Below, in pieces: positions 51,481 to 60,367 of a DNA stretch of 64,000 nt (positions are counted from its first letter, which is position 1; each line of letters begins with the position of its first letter). This DNA comes from Defluviitaleaceae bacterium. Lineage in GTDB: Bacteria; Bacillota; Clostridia; Lachnospirales; WRAX01. The stretch covers positions 98,832-162,831 of the forward strand of contig WRBK01000001.1 in the NCBI GenBank assembly GCA_009784575.1. The letters run 5' to 3'. A program made the position numbers and the translations under genes. The notes beneath the pieces were generated by a model. That model made no database searches and was not told where the DNA came from. It was given only the letters and a program-made list of their open reading frames with translations.

Positions 51481-52389
51481 TTAATGGCGGCTTCGTCTGT
51501 GTCTATTGAGCATATCTTCTGCTTTTTGGAATGCTTCGCGGCTGATTATAGGGGCATGATGGTCTTTTATGATTATAAATTCCTCTTCGCCTTGGTTTTG
51601 TTTTTTGTCATGGGTTAGATAGTCAGGTGTGAAAGTCTTTTTCTGAACTAGGTCGCCGCAGTATTTTTCATTGCGTAGTATTTTGTGGATGGTGGTGTGC
51701 GACCATTCTTTGCGACCTGTTATTGTTGTGTATCTTTCTTGTGAAAGGGTGCGGGCTATGGCGTGGCAACCCATGCCTTTGTTTATGTACATGTCGAAGA
51801 TAAGGCGAATTATGCTTGCGCCCTCTTCGTTTATGTGCATCTTGCCATTGCGCACATCATAGCCTAGCATACTGCGCCCAAAGACTACACCTTTTTCCAT
51901 CTGCCGCTTTTGCCCCCATTTTACGCGCTCGGAGGTTTTGCGGCTTTCTTCTTGGGCTATGGATGCCATTATGGTTAGGCGTAGCTCTGCATCTGCATCT
52001 AAGGTGTTTATATTGTCATTTAAAAAAATAACGCCTATGCCATGTTTTTTTAATTCGCGGGTATATTGTATACTATCTAGCGTATTGCGGGCAAATCTTG
52101 ATATTTCCTTAGTGAGGATGAGGTCAAAATCCCCTGATACGGCGGCTGATATCATGCGGTTAAAATCCTTGCGTTTTTTGGTGCTGGTGCCAGAAATGCC
52201 TTTATCCGCAAAGATTTCATGTAGTTGCCACTTCGGTATTTTTTGTATGTATTGCTCAAAATATGCCCGCTGGGATTCTAAGGAGTTTGCTTGGTCGAGA
52301 CTATCTGTAGAAACGCGGCAATATGCAGCTACGCGCTTGTATTGCGCAGCTTTTGCACGCATCTTGTTCATTTTCTCATATTTTTCCAT
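51481..52389 (-). CDS. Serine recombinase of the cotJC element (short form)
   Basis: The protein has 302 residues. The N-terminal resolvase domain has the catalytic Ser in VAAYCRVSTDSLDQANSLES and the arginines in LTKEISRFARNTLDS. A recombinase domain follows at about 155-265 (KMHINEEGASIIRLIFDMYI, EWSHTTIHKILRNEKYCG). It stops at about the point where large serine recombinases continue with a zinc ribbon and coiled coil, and these are missing. The stop is 12 bases from the core. It is divergent from the cargo genes. AGGTGATG precedes the ATG. Confidence 0.9.
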   Translation of the reverse strand: MEKYEKMNKMRAKAAQYKRVAAYCRVSTDSLDQANSLESQRAYFEQYIQKIPKWQLHEIFADKGISGTSTKKRKDFNRMISAAVSGDFDLILTKEISRFARNTLDSIQYTRELKKHGIGVIFLNDNINTLDADAELRLTIMASIAQEESRKTSERVKWGQKRQMEKGVVFGRSMLGYDVRNGKMHINEEGASIIRLIFDMYINKGMGCHAIARTLSQERYTTITGRKEWSHTTIHKILRNEKYCGDLVQKKTFTPDYLTHDKKQNQGEEEFIIIKDHHAPIISREAFQKAEDMLNRHRRSRH

Positions 52390-52426
52390 TTTGCATCACC
52401 TACCCATATATCTTATGTATACATAC

Positions 52427-52455
52427 TTGACTTTTATGGGCTAAATCGCTATAAT
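52427..52455 (+). promoter_or_regulatory. Promoter of the element cargo genes
   Basis: TTGACT and TATAAT are spaced by 17 bp, 58 bp before the FHA gene, so the cargo is likely expressed in growing cells. Confidence 0.75.
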
Positions 52456-52512
52456 TCAGATATATAGTTATATTACCATATTCTAAATTTATTGAGATGA
52501 GGGGATATTGAC

Positions 52513-53235
52513 ATGAACGTGAATAAAAGAGGTTTTTTTAGCTGGCTGTTTTTCCAAGACCCTGATAAGGTGAAAGGGAAGGGCAATGCGACATATGTGC
52601 ATGATTCAGTTACTGCTCCTGCACAAGATAGATGGTTAAGGCTAACAATTATTATGAATGGTGCGGCAAGAAGCATGGAGATGAGAGCATTCCCTATAAA
52701 CATTGGGCGTATGGATTCATATGGAGGCATAAAGATAGACGATAAGAATGTTTGTAAACAACATGCTGTGATAAATCTGCAAGATGGAATTTTAACTATA
52801 ACTGACAATAACTCTAAAAACGGCGTGCGTGTGGGTGGAAATAAAATTGTGCCGAATATAACGACACCTCTGGCATGTGCAGATAGTGTGCAGATAGGCT
52901 ATGCAGAGATTGTTATTGATGATTTTTCTGGTTCTTTATCTAGCTTTGGCATTGACAGCACAGCTTTTCCCGACAGTGTCGGATATGCACCACAAAAACC
53001 GCAAGTTGATATACCACAAGAATCTGTGGCGGCAGCAAACCCTGCTAACAATACCTGCTCTGGCTGCGGCAATACAAATAATCCTGAAAGCAAGTTTTGT
53101 AAAGGTTGCGGCAAACCTATGGGCATCGTCGCCCCTGCCCCTGCCCCTGTTAAGCCATTTTGTGATAAATGCGGCGCGAAGAATGTGAATATGGCTAATT
53201 TCTGTGCGGGATGCGGAAATAATCTTCAGCAATAA
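52513..53235 (+). CDS. FHA-domain protein with two zinc ribbons
   Basis: The protein has 240 residues. The FHA domain spans about residues 36-130 (MRAFPINIGRMDSYGGIKID, KQHAVINLQDGILTITDNNS, KNGVRVGGNKI) and would bind phosphothreonine. Two double-CxxC zinc ribbons close the protein (CSGCGNTNNPESKFCKGCG, CDKCGAKN...FCAGCGNN). No signal peptide is seen. It is followed after 24 bp by the secreted cargo protein, so a shared role is likely, but none is known. Confidence 0.82.
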   Translation: MNVNKRGFFSWLFFQDPDKVKGKGNATYVHDSVTAPAQDRWLRLTIIMNGAARSMEMRAFPINIGRMDSYGGIKIDDKNVCKQHAVINLQDGILTITDNNSKNGVRVGGNKIVPNITTPLACADSVQIGYAEIVIDDFSGSLSSFGIDSTAFPDSVGYAPQKPQVDIPQESVAAANPANNTCSGCGNTNNPESKFCKGCGKPMGIVAPAPAPVKPFCDKCGAKNVNMANFCAGCGNNLQQ

Positions 53236-53259
53236 TAATTTCTGGAAGGCGGGATGATT

Positions 53260-56200
53260 ATGTCAAAACAGAAAAGACGAATTAAGCCTATGCTTAGGGG
53301 ATTAATTGCAAGCTTTCTTGCGATTATTTTGTTATTTGCTACCCCTTTTGCGCCCACGGTATATGCAAACGACCCGCGCGATGCACTTTTAGGCGTGTGG
53401 CGCGGTACATATGTAAATAATTTGGGGATAAATGGCTATGAATTCATAATATTTAGGGAGGGCGCGGACTATTTGGCCGTGGTACATTTCTTCCCTGTTG
53501 AAGGTAGTCCTGCTGGGCAACAGTCTGGCAGCACGCTAAATAATGTGATTATAAGCGATACTGCTGGATGGTTTGAGATAGTGCCGTTTATGGATTTGGA
53601 TATGCCGTCTGGATGGACGGCATCTGGGCAGGCTGTTACGCTTAGTGGTGGTGGCGCAACCATGACAGGGCATATTCGTAATTCGCCAGAGTTTACGCTC
53701 GATGTGGCCTTGGTAGGAAATACGGACTTTCCGTTGGCTGGCTGGATAAGCCATGACCATATTGCGGATATACATGGTGTTTGTATTTTTTGCGATATCT
53801 TTGTCGGCGATGGCATAGCTGGTTTTATAATGAGAATCTATTACGACCCTATGGCAGAATCTGGAAATAGATATGCCAATTGGCAATACAACGAAGTGTG
53901 GATATCTGATGTGGACTGGTTTAGAGATGCATCACGCGCCCTTAATGAGCTATGGGAAGTTGATGTTATCGATATGTGGTTTGTGGAAAACAGACTATAT
54001 GTGGATTTGAATAATTTTCACCCTGGTGGCTCTAGCGGCGGCTTTTCTGCCACAACCGCACTAATTTTGTCGCTTGCTAGCATTCCAAATGTAGATGAAA
54101 TTGTGGTTATGGTGAATGGCGCAAGAGATGTAGAGAGCGACCATTTTTCGCTTAGGGGCATTTTTGAAATTACAAGGAATAATGTGGATGCTATTTGGGG
54201 GTGGGATGGCAGTGAGCCTAGTAGGATATTACAAGTGCCAGACCAACCTGTCGAGTTAGAAACCCTTAGCCAATTTTTCCAAACATGGCAAGATGCCTAT
54301 ATCGCGCTTTTGCGCGAGTATTCAGGTAGGGAGCTTGTACAATGGCATGGGCTGGGCGGGCAGTTTGTATTGTTTGATATAGACCTAGATGGCGTGCCAG
54401 AGCTGCTTGTGGCTAATAGCTTTCATTTTCAGGGGTATTTTGCGGTGTATACATTCGCTAATGGTGTGATAGTGCCTATAGAATCTGAGGTTTTTTATGA
54501 TTATGGAGTTATGCTTGCTCCTTTGGGAAATAGAGCAGGGATTATAACAGACAGCTTTGAGGCTGGGTTTTCATCGACTGCCTTGATGGTTATTGAGGGT
54601 CGTAGGCTTGTGGCAGAAACAAGACTGCATTCTGCCAGCACGTTTGCAACTGGAAATATTGCTACATGGCAAATAGACGGATGGGCAGTGCCAGAGGCTG
54701 AATTTGAAGCAGCTTATAGAGCGATTATTGGTGAACATGGCGAAAATGAATTGATAGAGCGACATGATATATCAGAACCAACCATACAAAATGTGATTTT
54801 TGGATGGCAACCAAGAGCAACGTTTTTTGAGGCAGAATCTGGACCAAATCAATACATAATAGCACCAACGCCTCAACATCTGCTCTTTGTTCCGCAGCCA
54901 TGGGTTTTGCAAGATGTAACGGAGCAGATGGCGGCAAATCAGCAGATTCGTAATGTAATACAAGGGCTAACGCCTGACCAACGAAATTCTGGTGATGCGA
55001 TGAATATGGCTACATTACATATAGAAAATTTGCAACGAAGAGGCACAACGCAGCCTTTGCCACAAAGCGGAACTATAGATGCAGGCATGTTGCTTGCGGC
55101 ATCTAGTGCGGCTGACAATATTCATGCAGAAATAAATAGTGCGCTTGCTTTTGAGAATATGAGCTTGATGCGCAATCTGCGTACAAATGTTAATTTTGTT
55201 GCGGCAAATACTGATGGTATGCTATTTGTAAGATTCTCTGATAACCCTAGCCCCATTGCATCTTTTGACAATGTAACTGTGGAAGGGGATTTTGTGTCTA
55301 TCACTGTAGCGCGTGAACATGCCTTGCAAGGCAATGAGGTTAGTGTAAGAATGCCGCAAAACAACGTGGCTATAGTTGCGGCAAGTGTTGGTGGCTTTTC
55401 TGCATTTCTTGCCAGGCTTGCAGATTTCTCCTCGCCATTAACCATTCTTGCCAACTATTGGTCTATAATTGCTATCATCGCACTTGTGGCAGTCGCTATT
55501 ATTTTGGGAATGAATGGTAAGAAATTTAGACTATGGGTTGTGCCGACCTTTGCTGTACTTTTGCTAGCAACCAATATTGGCATGACGCTTTGGGTGATGA
55601 ATTTAAACCAAGACCCCGCTGGTGCTGTAGTGCAAAATAATGAAGAAATGGATGATGCATTAGCGGATGTGGAAATAGAAATGACGAACGGTATACAGGT
55701 TACGCTTTCTTTGCCGACAGATGGTGTGGATATGCCGCAAAATATGGTTCTTTTGAATGCTCATGGGCAACCCCAGCACACAAAATTCAACCCAATTACA
55801 AATACAATAGATGCAACAGTGAGTGAATCTGGTATATTTACATTGGTTGAGCCAGAGATTTTGATTACTGACATAGGTGACAAAAATCCATTAATGCAGG
55901 ATGCTATAATAAGGCTGGTTGCTAGAGACATCATGCAAGGGGCGGAAATGCCAGATGGTAGTATACACTTTAATCCTGATTATGAAATAACATTGCTAGA
56001 CTTTGTCTCTGCTATGGCTGGGGCTTTTAATCGGTCGATAAACTTTCAAATTAGTTTTGATGGTACTACAAAAGCCCAAATGACATCAATGATTGCTGAT
56101 TTGCTGGTTGAGCATAGGGGCTATTTGATGCCATCTGAGCAATATGAGATTGACCAGATACTTTCGAAATATCTTGATAGGCATGATATAGCTTTGTGGC

Positions 56201-56337
56201 TGGAGTTGGATGTTGCGTTGGCTACAAAAACCAATGCGCTTATTTTCAGAGCTGATGGGCTGTTTGCGCCTGATAGTGTGATGACTAGAGGGGATGCTGC
56301 TGTTATAATTTATAGGTTGTTTAACCGCGCATGGTAG
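53260..56337 (+). CDS. Large secreted/membrane protein with GerMN-like and SLH-like regions
   Basis: The protein has 1025 residues from the ATG at 53260 (GGAAGG upstream; ATG at 53254 possible). A signal peptide lies at about 10-36 (LIASFLAIILLFATPFAPTV, cut after YA). A GVWRGTY domain comes first. A GerMN-like region lies at about 245-310 (RLYVDLNNFHPGGSSGGFSA, ASIPNVDEIVVMVNGA). Two membrane segments sit near residues 735-780. The C-terminal 180 residues look like S-layer homology modules (IIRLVARDIMQGAEM, MTRGDAAVIIYRLFNRAW). It may sit in the envelope. It is lost if the element is excised. Confidence 0.75.
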   Translation: MSKQKRRIKPMLRGLIASFLAIILLFATPFAPTVYANDPRDALLGVWRGTYVNNLGINGYEFIIFREGADYLAVVHFFPVEGSPAGQQSGSTLNNVIISDTAGWFEIVPFMDLDMPSGWTASGQAVTLSGGGATMTGHIRNSPEFTLDVALVGNTDFPLAGWISHDHIADIHGVCIFCDIFVGDGIAGFIMRIYYDPMAESGNRYANWQYNEVWISDVDWFRDASRALNELWEVDVIDMWFVENRLYVDLNNFHPGGSSGGFSATTALILSLASIPNVDEIVVMVNGARDVESDHFSLRGIFEITRNNVDAIWGWDGSEPSRILQVPDQPVELETLSQFFQTWQDAYIALLREYSGRELVQWHGLGGQFVLFDIDLDGVPELLVANSFHFQGYFAVYTFANGVIVPIESEVFYDYGVMLAPLGNRAGIITDSFEAGFSSTALMVIEGRRLVAETRLHSASTFATGNIATWQIDGWAVPEAEFEAAYRAIIGEHGENELIERHDISEPTIQNVIFGWQPRATFFEAESGPNQYIIAPTPQHLLFVPQPWVLQDVTEQMAANQQIRNVIQGLTPDQRNSGDAMNMATLHIENLQRRGTTQPLPQSGTIDAGMLLAASSAADNIHAEINSALAFENMSLMRNLRTNVNFVAANTDGMLFVRFSDNPSPIASFDNVTVEGDFVSITVAREHALQGNEVSVRMPQNNVAIVAASVGGFSAFLARLADFSSPLTILANYWSIIAIIALVAVAIILGMNGKKFRLWVVPTFAVLLLATNIGMTLWVMNLNQDPAGAVVQNNEEMDDALADVEIEMTNGIQVTLSLPTDGVDMPQNMVLLNAHGQPQHTKFNPITNTIDATVSESGIFTLVEPEILITDIGDKNPLMQDAIIRLVARDIMQGAEMPDGSIHFNPDYEITLLDFVSAMAGAFNRSINFQISFDGTTKAQMTSMIADLLVEHRGYLMPSEQYEIDQILSKYLDRHDIALWLELDVALATKTNALIFRADGLFAPDSVMTRGDAAVIIYRLFNRAW

Positions 56338-56395
56338 GAATTTAAGCGAATTGAAAACCAGCTTATGCATTTAGAACAACCCTATGTACACGACA

Positions 56396-56401
56396 TACCT
56401 A
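56396..56401 (-). other. Recombination core, N-terminal junction of the cotJC element
   Basis: TAGGTA on the minus strand, preceded by TTGAACGATA of cotJC and followed inside the element by TGTCGTGTACAT. Confidence 0.8.
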
Positions 56402-56582
56402 TATCGTTCAATATGGCCTTGGCTTCGGGCGTGACCATCGTAAATCTTTGTGAAAGATAGCGTATGGCCGCGCCCAATTCGCCGTCTGGGCCTCCATACT
56501 GCGTAATTATCACCTTTGCCAGCCTTGGGTTGGGCTTTTTTATATTTACGGGGAATTGGAGTTTTTTCTCATAAATCCACAT
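56397..56582 (-). CDS. cotJC: Spore coat protein CotJC, N-terminal part (split gene)
   Basis: Codes for the first 62 residues of CotJC: MWIYEKKLQFPVNIKKPNPR, then IITQYGGPDGELGAAIRYLS and AILNDIG. Unexcised, the frame runs four codons into the element (MSCT) and stops at 56382. GGAGG lies upstream of the ATG. The gene follows cotJB on the same strand. These 62 codons plus the 132 at 51066-51466 make 194 codons, near the usual CotJC length. Confidence 0.92.
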
Positions 56583-56603
56583 ATTGTCCTCCTGAGGGGG
56601 CTG

Positions 56604-56897
56604 TTATATTTTGAAATTGGCATCTGTTTCCCATGGCCATGGGTCGGTTATCCATTTCCAGCTATCGTTGCTTGCTGAGGTTTGGTGTCGCATAATTAGG
56701 GGGCCAAAGGTTGTCTCGTAGGCGTTTCGTAGTTTTTCGGCATCTTCAGATACTTGGGAGAAAATGGACAGGGCGTGTGCATCTTTTGGGTTGACATCTA
56801 GGTATAGCCCAAGGTCTACTAGCATGAAATCTAGTATTGACAGGCGTTTTAGGAGTTCTTCTTGGTCATGATGACTATGCATTGCTATTGTCGTCAA
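56604..56897 (-). CDS. cotJB: Spore coat protein CotJB
   Basis: The protein has 97 residues with a TTG start at 56897, chosen because AGGAGG lies nine bases upstream; the ATG at 56882 is the alternative. LLKRLSILDFMLVDLGLYLD and the end DSWKWITDPWPWE are the family hallmarks. CotJB is assembled with CotJA and CotJC in the inner spore coat. It overlaps cotJA by about 23 bases. Confidence 0.88.
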   Translation of the reverse strand: MTTIAMHSHHDQEELLKRLSILDFMLVDLGLYLDVNPKDAHALSIFSQVSEDAEKLRNAYETTFGPLIMRHQTSASNDSWKWITDPWPWETDANFKI

Positions 56898-57123
56898 GAT
56901 TTTCGCCCTCCTTTCTTTCGATATTTTGTGAATGAGCATGGGCATGTCTGCCGTGATAGGGAATGTGCAGCTCTGGAAAGATAGTGCCTGCTACAAAACC
57001 ATCTTTTGCGGAAAATAGCTCACAGAGCTTTTGGCGCGGTACATAGGCTCTGCCAAAGCCAATGAATTTCATTTTTGGCACATAGTCTTTGCAATCGTCA
57101 TTAGTTCTTACAGCATTTGTCAT
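56875..57123 (-). CDS. cotJA: Spore coat protein CotJA
   Basis: The protein has 82 residues. AYVPRQKLCELFSAKDGFVA and GTIFPELHIPYHG match the CotJA core (a VPxQ... GTLFPEL pattern). A His-rich tail (HGRHAHAHSQN) is specific to this protein. AGGAGG lies nine bases before the ATG. It leads the cotJABC operon, which is expected to be transcribed in the mother cell. Confidence 0.88.
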   Translation of the reverse strand: MTNAVRTNDDCKDYVPKMKFIGFGRAYVPRQKLCELFSAKDGFVAGTIFPELHIPYHGRHAHAHSQNIERKEGENLDDNSNA

Positions 57124-57289
57124 ATAAAGTCCTCCTAGACAGGGTTATTCCCATAGTATTCCAGCACGAATCGTTATGTTACAGTTATATTTCAAACTTT
57201 GTGCATAAAAATTCAAGGCTTGTCAAATAATAGGTTTGAAAATTAATATGACGTGAAAACGAATTCCTATATACAAGGAGGAGTTACAT

Positions 57290-57466
57290 TTGAAAGCAAC
57301 GGGAATTGTAAGAAGAATTGATGATTTGGGGCGTGTGGTTATCCCTAAGGAGATAAGGCGCACCTTGAGAATAAGGGAAGGTGACCCATTACTGATAATG
57401 TTGGATAAAGTAAAGAAGCGGGAGTTTGCGGTGCTTCAGCTAGGGGAGAGGTTGGATTTTACATAG
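57290..57466 (+). CDS. Short AbrB/SpoVT-type DNA-binding protein
   Basis: The protein has 58 residues with a TTG start and AAGGAGG upstream. KATGIVRRIDDLGRVVIPKE and RRTLRIREGDPL are the swapped-hairpin AbrB domain. The normal next strand (EIFxDxEGEIILKKY) is replaced by LIMLDKVKKREFAVLQ, and the protein ends early. It may be a minimal transition-state regulator or a gene broken at its 3' end. It is divergent from cotJA and its end meets the minus-strand gene at 57472. Confidence 0.7.
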   Translation: MKATGIVRRIDDLGRVVIPKEIRRTLRIREGDPLLIMLDKVKKREFAVLQLGERLDFT

Positions 57467-57471
57467 GCAAT

Positions 57472-59295
57472 CTACTTCTTGCTTGGGATTTCGTTCACTA
57501 GGAATGCATCCAGCTCATCGTGAAGCGATGAGAGCATTGGGTAGCAGTTCTTTGAATACCAACTACATAACTTGATTACAGCAGACAAAAAATACTTTGA
57601 TAAGTTCCCATTACCTTCAATACTACATATCATTCCATGAGCAATTTTGTTTCGCAAGTTCGCTCCCGTATCCTCTATGAGCAGCCCTTTGAACATGAAT
57701 AGGAGGTTTTCATCATAGCAGTCAATTAATTCCTCGGAGTTGAAAATCGAAGTCATCAATTTCCATTCTTCTGTGCGGTTCTCGTTGAAATTTGTTACGA
57801 GTCCGCCACATGATTTGACAAGTTCTCTAAAGAGATTTTCGACCTGCGGTACAAGAAGATGTAATGCAGAATAATAATCGCCATTTAGACCTAGGGCAAA
57901 TCCTGTTTTGAAAATGTGTTTCCTGTTATCAGGGATAAACCAATTATGGTCAACTAAAAAATCCATGTCGTTTGCGACAATACCTTTGTGTTCGTTTTGT
58001 ATAATACTTAAAACCATACCCATAAACGATAACGCTGAAAGATCTTGTATCCGTGTCATCATATGTAACATATGTTTTTCAAAAAGAGCATGATTGGATT
58101 TTGGATCGTTAATGTCAAGAGGGGGAATGTGTGCAATTATTTTACCACCACTATCCAGAAGCGTGGTGGTAAAGAGCTTACTGAAAAAGAACTCACTATG
58201 ACTTTGTAGAACTTCATTTTCTAACTCTTGCTTGGTTGGAAAGTGGGTCAGCATACCTAATATCATGATTTTTTCTTGCAAACTTCGTTGGCACAGAAAG
58301 TCCTTTAGTTTAATATATTCTTGTGTTCTGTCGACCTCATGCGACATGACTGGCATTTTCTTAACATACTCACTTTTGAGTGAGTCCATCTCTAGCCTTA
58401 TTCGCTTTACATCATCTGGTCTATTTGCATTGCGGTACAATAAAACAGCCGATTCAAAAAAGTGGATTGCGTGTTGCAAGTCTGATATGCTATCCTTTGA
58501 AATATAATCCCGAGCGAGACCTTCCATGTATGTAGCATAATCATTTTGTGCGATTAGTACGCCTTCATCGTTTTTGAGTTTGCGAAGCAGTTTGATTTTT
58601 AGATCAAAAGCCGACTCTGCTCTTGATATATTATTTTTCTGGCAAGCATCATCAATAATCTTGTTGACGAATACAACATAATCCTGTAGCTTGTTGAATC
58701 CATTGTCTATCATCAGACCAATCATATTAATAGATAAAAAGAGTGTGTCCGTTCCGTCAATTTCTTTAATTACAGAGTCAATATAAGTGCATAAATCCAA
58801 AAAAGAATTTGAGCTATGATTTTTGCCTAGCTGAAGAGCTATTCTATTTGCTTTTTTTATGAAACTAAAATATGTACTCCAATTTTCTTTGTCAAATGTC
58901 GACTTTGCACATTCTTTATACGCTCCGACAGCCTTTACTGCGCATATATAATCTTTCCTAACCGTCCAAAGCAAATCTGATATCCGAGCAATCAAAATAG
59001 GGCGGGATAAATCATCAATAATTAATCTAAGGTTATCCAAATCTTCGTCTTTGAAATCAGATACACTCAAAGGCTGCCCATTATTCAAAACAGCTGAACC
59101 GAACGGAGCGTTTTCTTTCTTAACATCGTGATGTAGTGACATAGCGTTCCCTAGAAGCCTAAAGACAGCTTGCTCGTTTGCGTCCTTAGAACTATCTGCC
59201 AACTTATGCAAGTTGCAACCATAAATAAATGTGTACGTATCAATATCAGTAAACACATCTGTCATCTGCGTAATTATTTCGGGCGTTATTTGCAT
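57472..59295 (-). CDS. HEPN/DUF4209-like C-terminal protein of a probable defence block
   Basis: The protein has 607 residues, mostly helical. The C-terminal region holds LLVPQVENLFRELVKSCGG and IEDTGANLRNKIAHGMI. The RNxxxH there is typical of HEPN-type RNases, and the DTGxNLRNxxAHG block matches DUF4209. The N-terminal 450 residues look like helical repeats (IHFFESAVLLYRNANRPDDV). It lies 21 bp after the YhcG-type nuclease gene on the same strand. Toxicity or RNase action is inferred from the motif only. Confidence 0.65.
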   Translation of the reverse strand: MQITPEIITQMTDVFTDIDTYTFIYGCNLHKLADSSKDANEQAVFRLLGNAMSLHHDVKKENAPFGSAVLNNGQPLSVSDFKDEDLDNLRLIIDDLSRPILIARISDLLWTVRKDYICAVKAVGAYKECAKSTFDKENWSTYFSFIKKANRIALQLGKNHSSNSFLDLCTYIDSVIKEIDGTDTLFLSINMIGLMIDNGFNKLQDYVVFVNKIIDDACQKNNISRAESAFDLKIKLLRKLKNDEGVLIAQNDYATYMEGLARDYISKDSISDLQHAIHFFESAVLLYRNANRPDDVKRIRLEMDSLKSEYVKKMPVMSHEVDRTQEYIKLKDFLCQRSLQEKIMILGMLTHFPTKQELENEVLQSHSEFFFSKLFTTTLLDSGGKIIAHIPPLDINDPKSNHALFEKHMLHMMTRIQDLSALSFMGMVLSIIQNEHKGIVANDMDFLVDHNWFIPDNRKHIFKTGFALGLNGDYYSALHLLVPQVENLFRELVKSCGGLVTNFNENRTEEWKLMTSIFNSEELIDCYDENLLFMFKGLLIEDTGANLRNKIAHGMICSIEGNGNLSKYFLSAVIKLCSWYSKNCYPMLSSLHDELDAFLVNEIPSKK

Positions 59296-59316
59296 ATATA
59301 GCTCCTTACTTCTATT

Positions 59317-60345
59317 CTAATCTTCCTTAATCTCATATTTCCTCATAACTCGCTTCTCGATATCTTCAGCAGACGGCAACGTATCCGCCAACTCCTGCGG
59401 CACAAAGTCAGACAACCTATATTCGCTCACGCCGATAGGCTTGTTGATATCCTTCAGCGCATATTCGGCAGTCAGCTTGTCCCTCTCCTTGCAAAGCAAA
59501 ATGCCAATCGATGGATTATCCTGCTCATGCTTCAACATATCATCCACCGCCGAAAGATAGAAATTCAGCTTGCCTGCATATTCCGGTTTGAAATCCGTAT
59601 TTTTCAATTCGATAACGATATAACAGCGCAGCTTGGTGTTATAAAACAGCGAGTCAATATAATAATCCTTGCCGCTAATCTCCAAATGATATTGGTTGCC
59701 CACAAAGGCAAAGCCCGTCCCAAGCTCCATAATCGTCTTAGCTATGCTCGCAACAAGTTCCTGCCCAATTTCGCGCTCAATAATTCCCTCGCGCTGCTCA
59801 ACAAAATCAAAAACATACGGATTTTTGAAAGTCTCAATCGCAAGATTGCTTTGTGATTGCGGGAGTAGGGCTTTGTAGTTTGTTGCCTTCTCACCAATCG
59901 CTTGTCGCTCATAAGTTTTCGTATCAACATAATATTCAAGAGACGATAAAGACCACCCATTCTCAATTGCTTGGGCAGCATACCACAAATACTCATCCAG
60001 CGCTTTGGTTTTGTCAAAAAGATATTTATTATGCGACCATGTCAAAAGTGCAGACACTGCCTGCAGATTTTCCTCATCCTGCACAAGTCGTGCAAATTTT
60101 TTCATGTATTGCAAATTGCGAACAGAAAATCCCTTTGTATCAGGAAAATCCAACCTAATGTCGCGCGCAAGGTTTTCAACAAAGCGATTGCCATAACTGC
60201 TATTTTCAAATATGACTTTGCCGATATTCCAATATAAAACTATCTGCTCACGATTTGCACCAAGTACGGCGCGATATTGCGCCTCTCGGATTGCAATTTT
60301 GATGTTCGCTAGGACTTCCATGTACCCCTTATCATTTATCAACAT
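59317..60345 (-). CDS. YhcG-type PD-(D/E)XK nuclease (DUF1016)
   Basis: The protein has 342 residues from the ATG at 60345 (GGAGGA upstream). The N-terminal DUF1016 domain has IVLYWNIGKVIFENSSYGNR and LDFPDTKGFSVRNLQYMKKF. The C-terminal nuclease domain has YYIDSLFYNTKLRCYIVIEL with KNTDFKPEYAGKLNFYLSAV, that is the D...ExK-type core, then IGILLCKERDKLTAEYAL. These proteins recur beside restriction systems. It lies 22 bp after the NACHT gene. Confidence 0.88.
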   Translation of the reverse strand: MLINDKGYMEVLANIKIAIREAQYRAVLGANREQIVLYWNIGKVIFENSSYGNRFVENLARDIRLDFPDTKGFSVRNLQYMKKFARLVQDEENLQAVSALLTWSHNKYLFDKTKALDEYLWYAAQAIENGWSLSSLEYYVDTKTYERQAIGEKATNYKALLPQSQSNLAIETFKNPYVFDFVEQREGIIEREIGQELVASIAKTIMELGTGFAFVGNQYHLEISGKDYYIDSLFYNTKLRCYIVIELKNTDFKPEYAGKLNFYLSAVDDMLKHEQDNPSIGILLCKERDKLTAEYALKDINKPIGVSEYRLSDFVPQELADTLPSAEDIEKRVMRKYEIKED

Positions 60346-60367
60346 ATCGTCCTCCTGTGCTGATAAG

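Larger units (their letters stand above)
51464..56401. mobile_element. 4,932-bp element interrupting cotJC (skin-like)
   Basis: Two direct TAGGTA cores flank the element. Joining the outer flanks gives an unbroken cotJC frame (AILNDIG then TEELAHLE). Joining the inner flanks gives a dyad with perfect 10-bp arms ATGTACACGA and TCGTGTACAT around the core, as expected of a circle attachment site. It carries a serine recombinase, an FHA/zinc-ribbon gene and a large secreted-protein gene. Excision during sporulation, as for skin in sigK, is the natural reading. Confidence 0.85.

Noticed and set aside
57124-57289. A sigma-E promoter for cotJA
   Set aside because: An ATAC-like -10 candidate exists upstream of cotJA on the minus strand, but no convincing -35 at the right spacing was seen.
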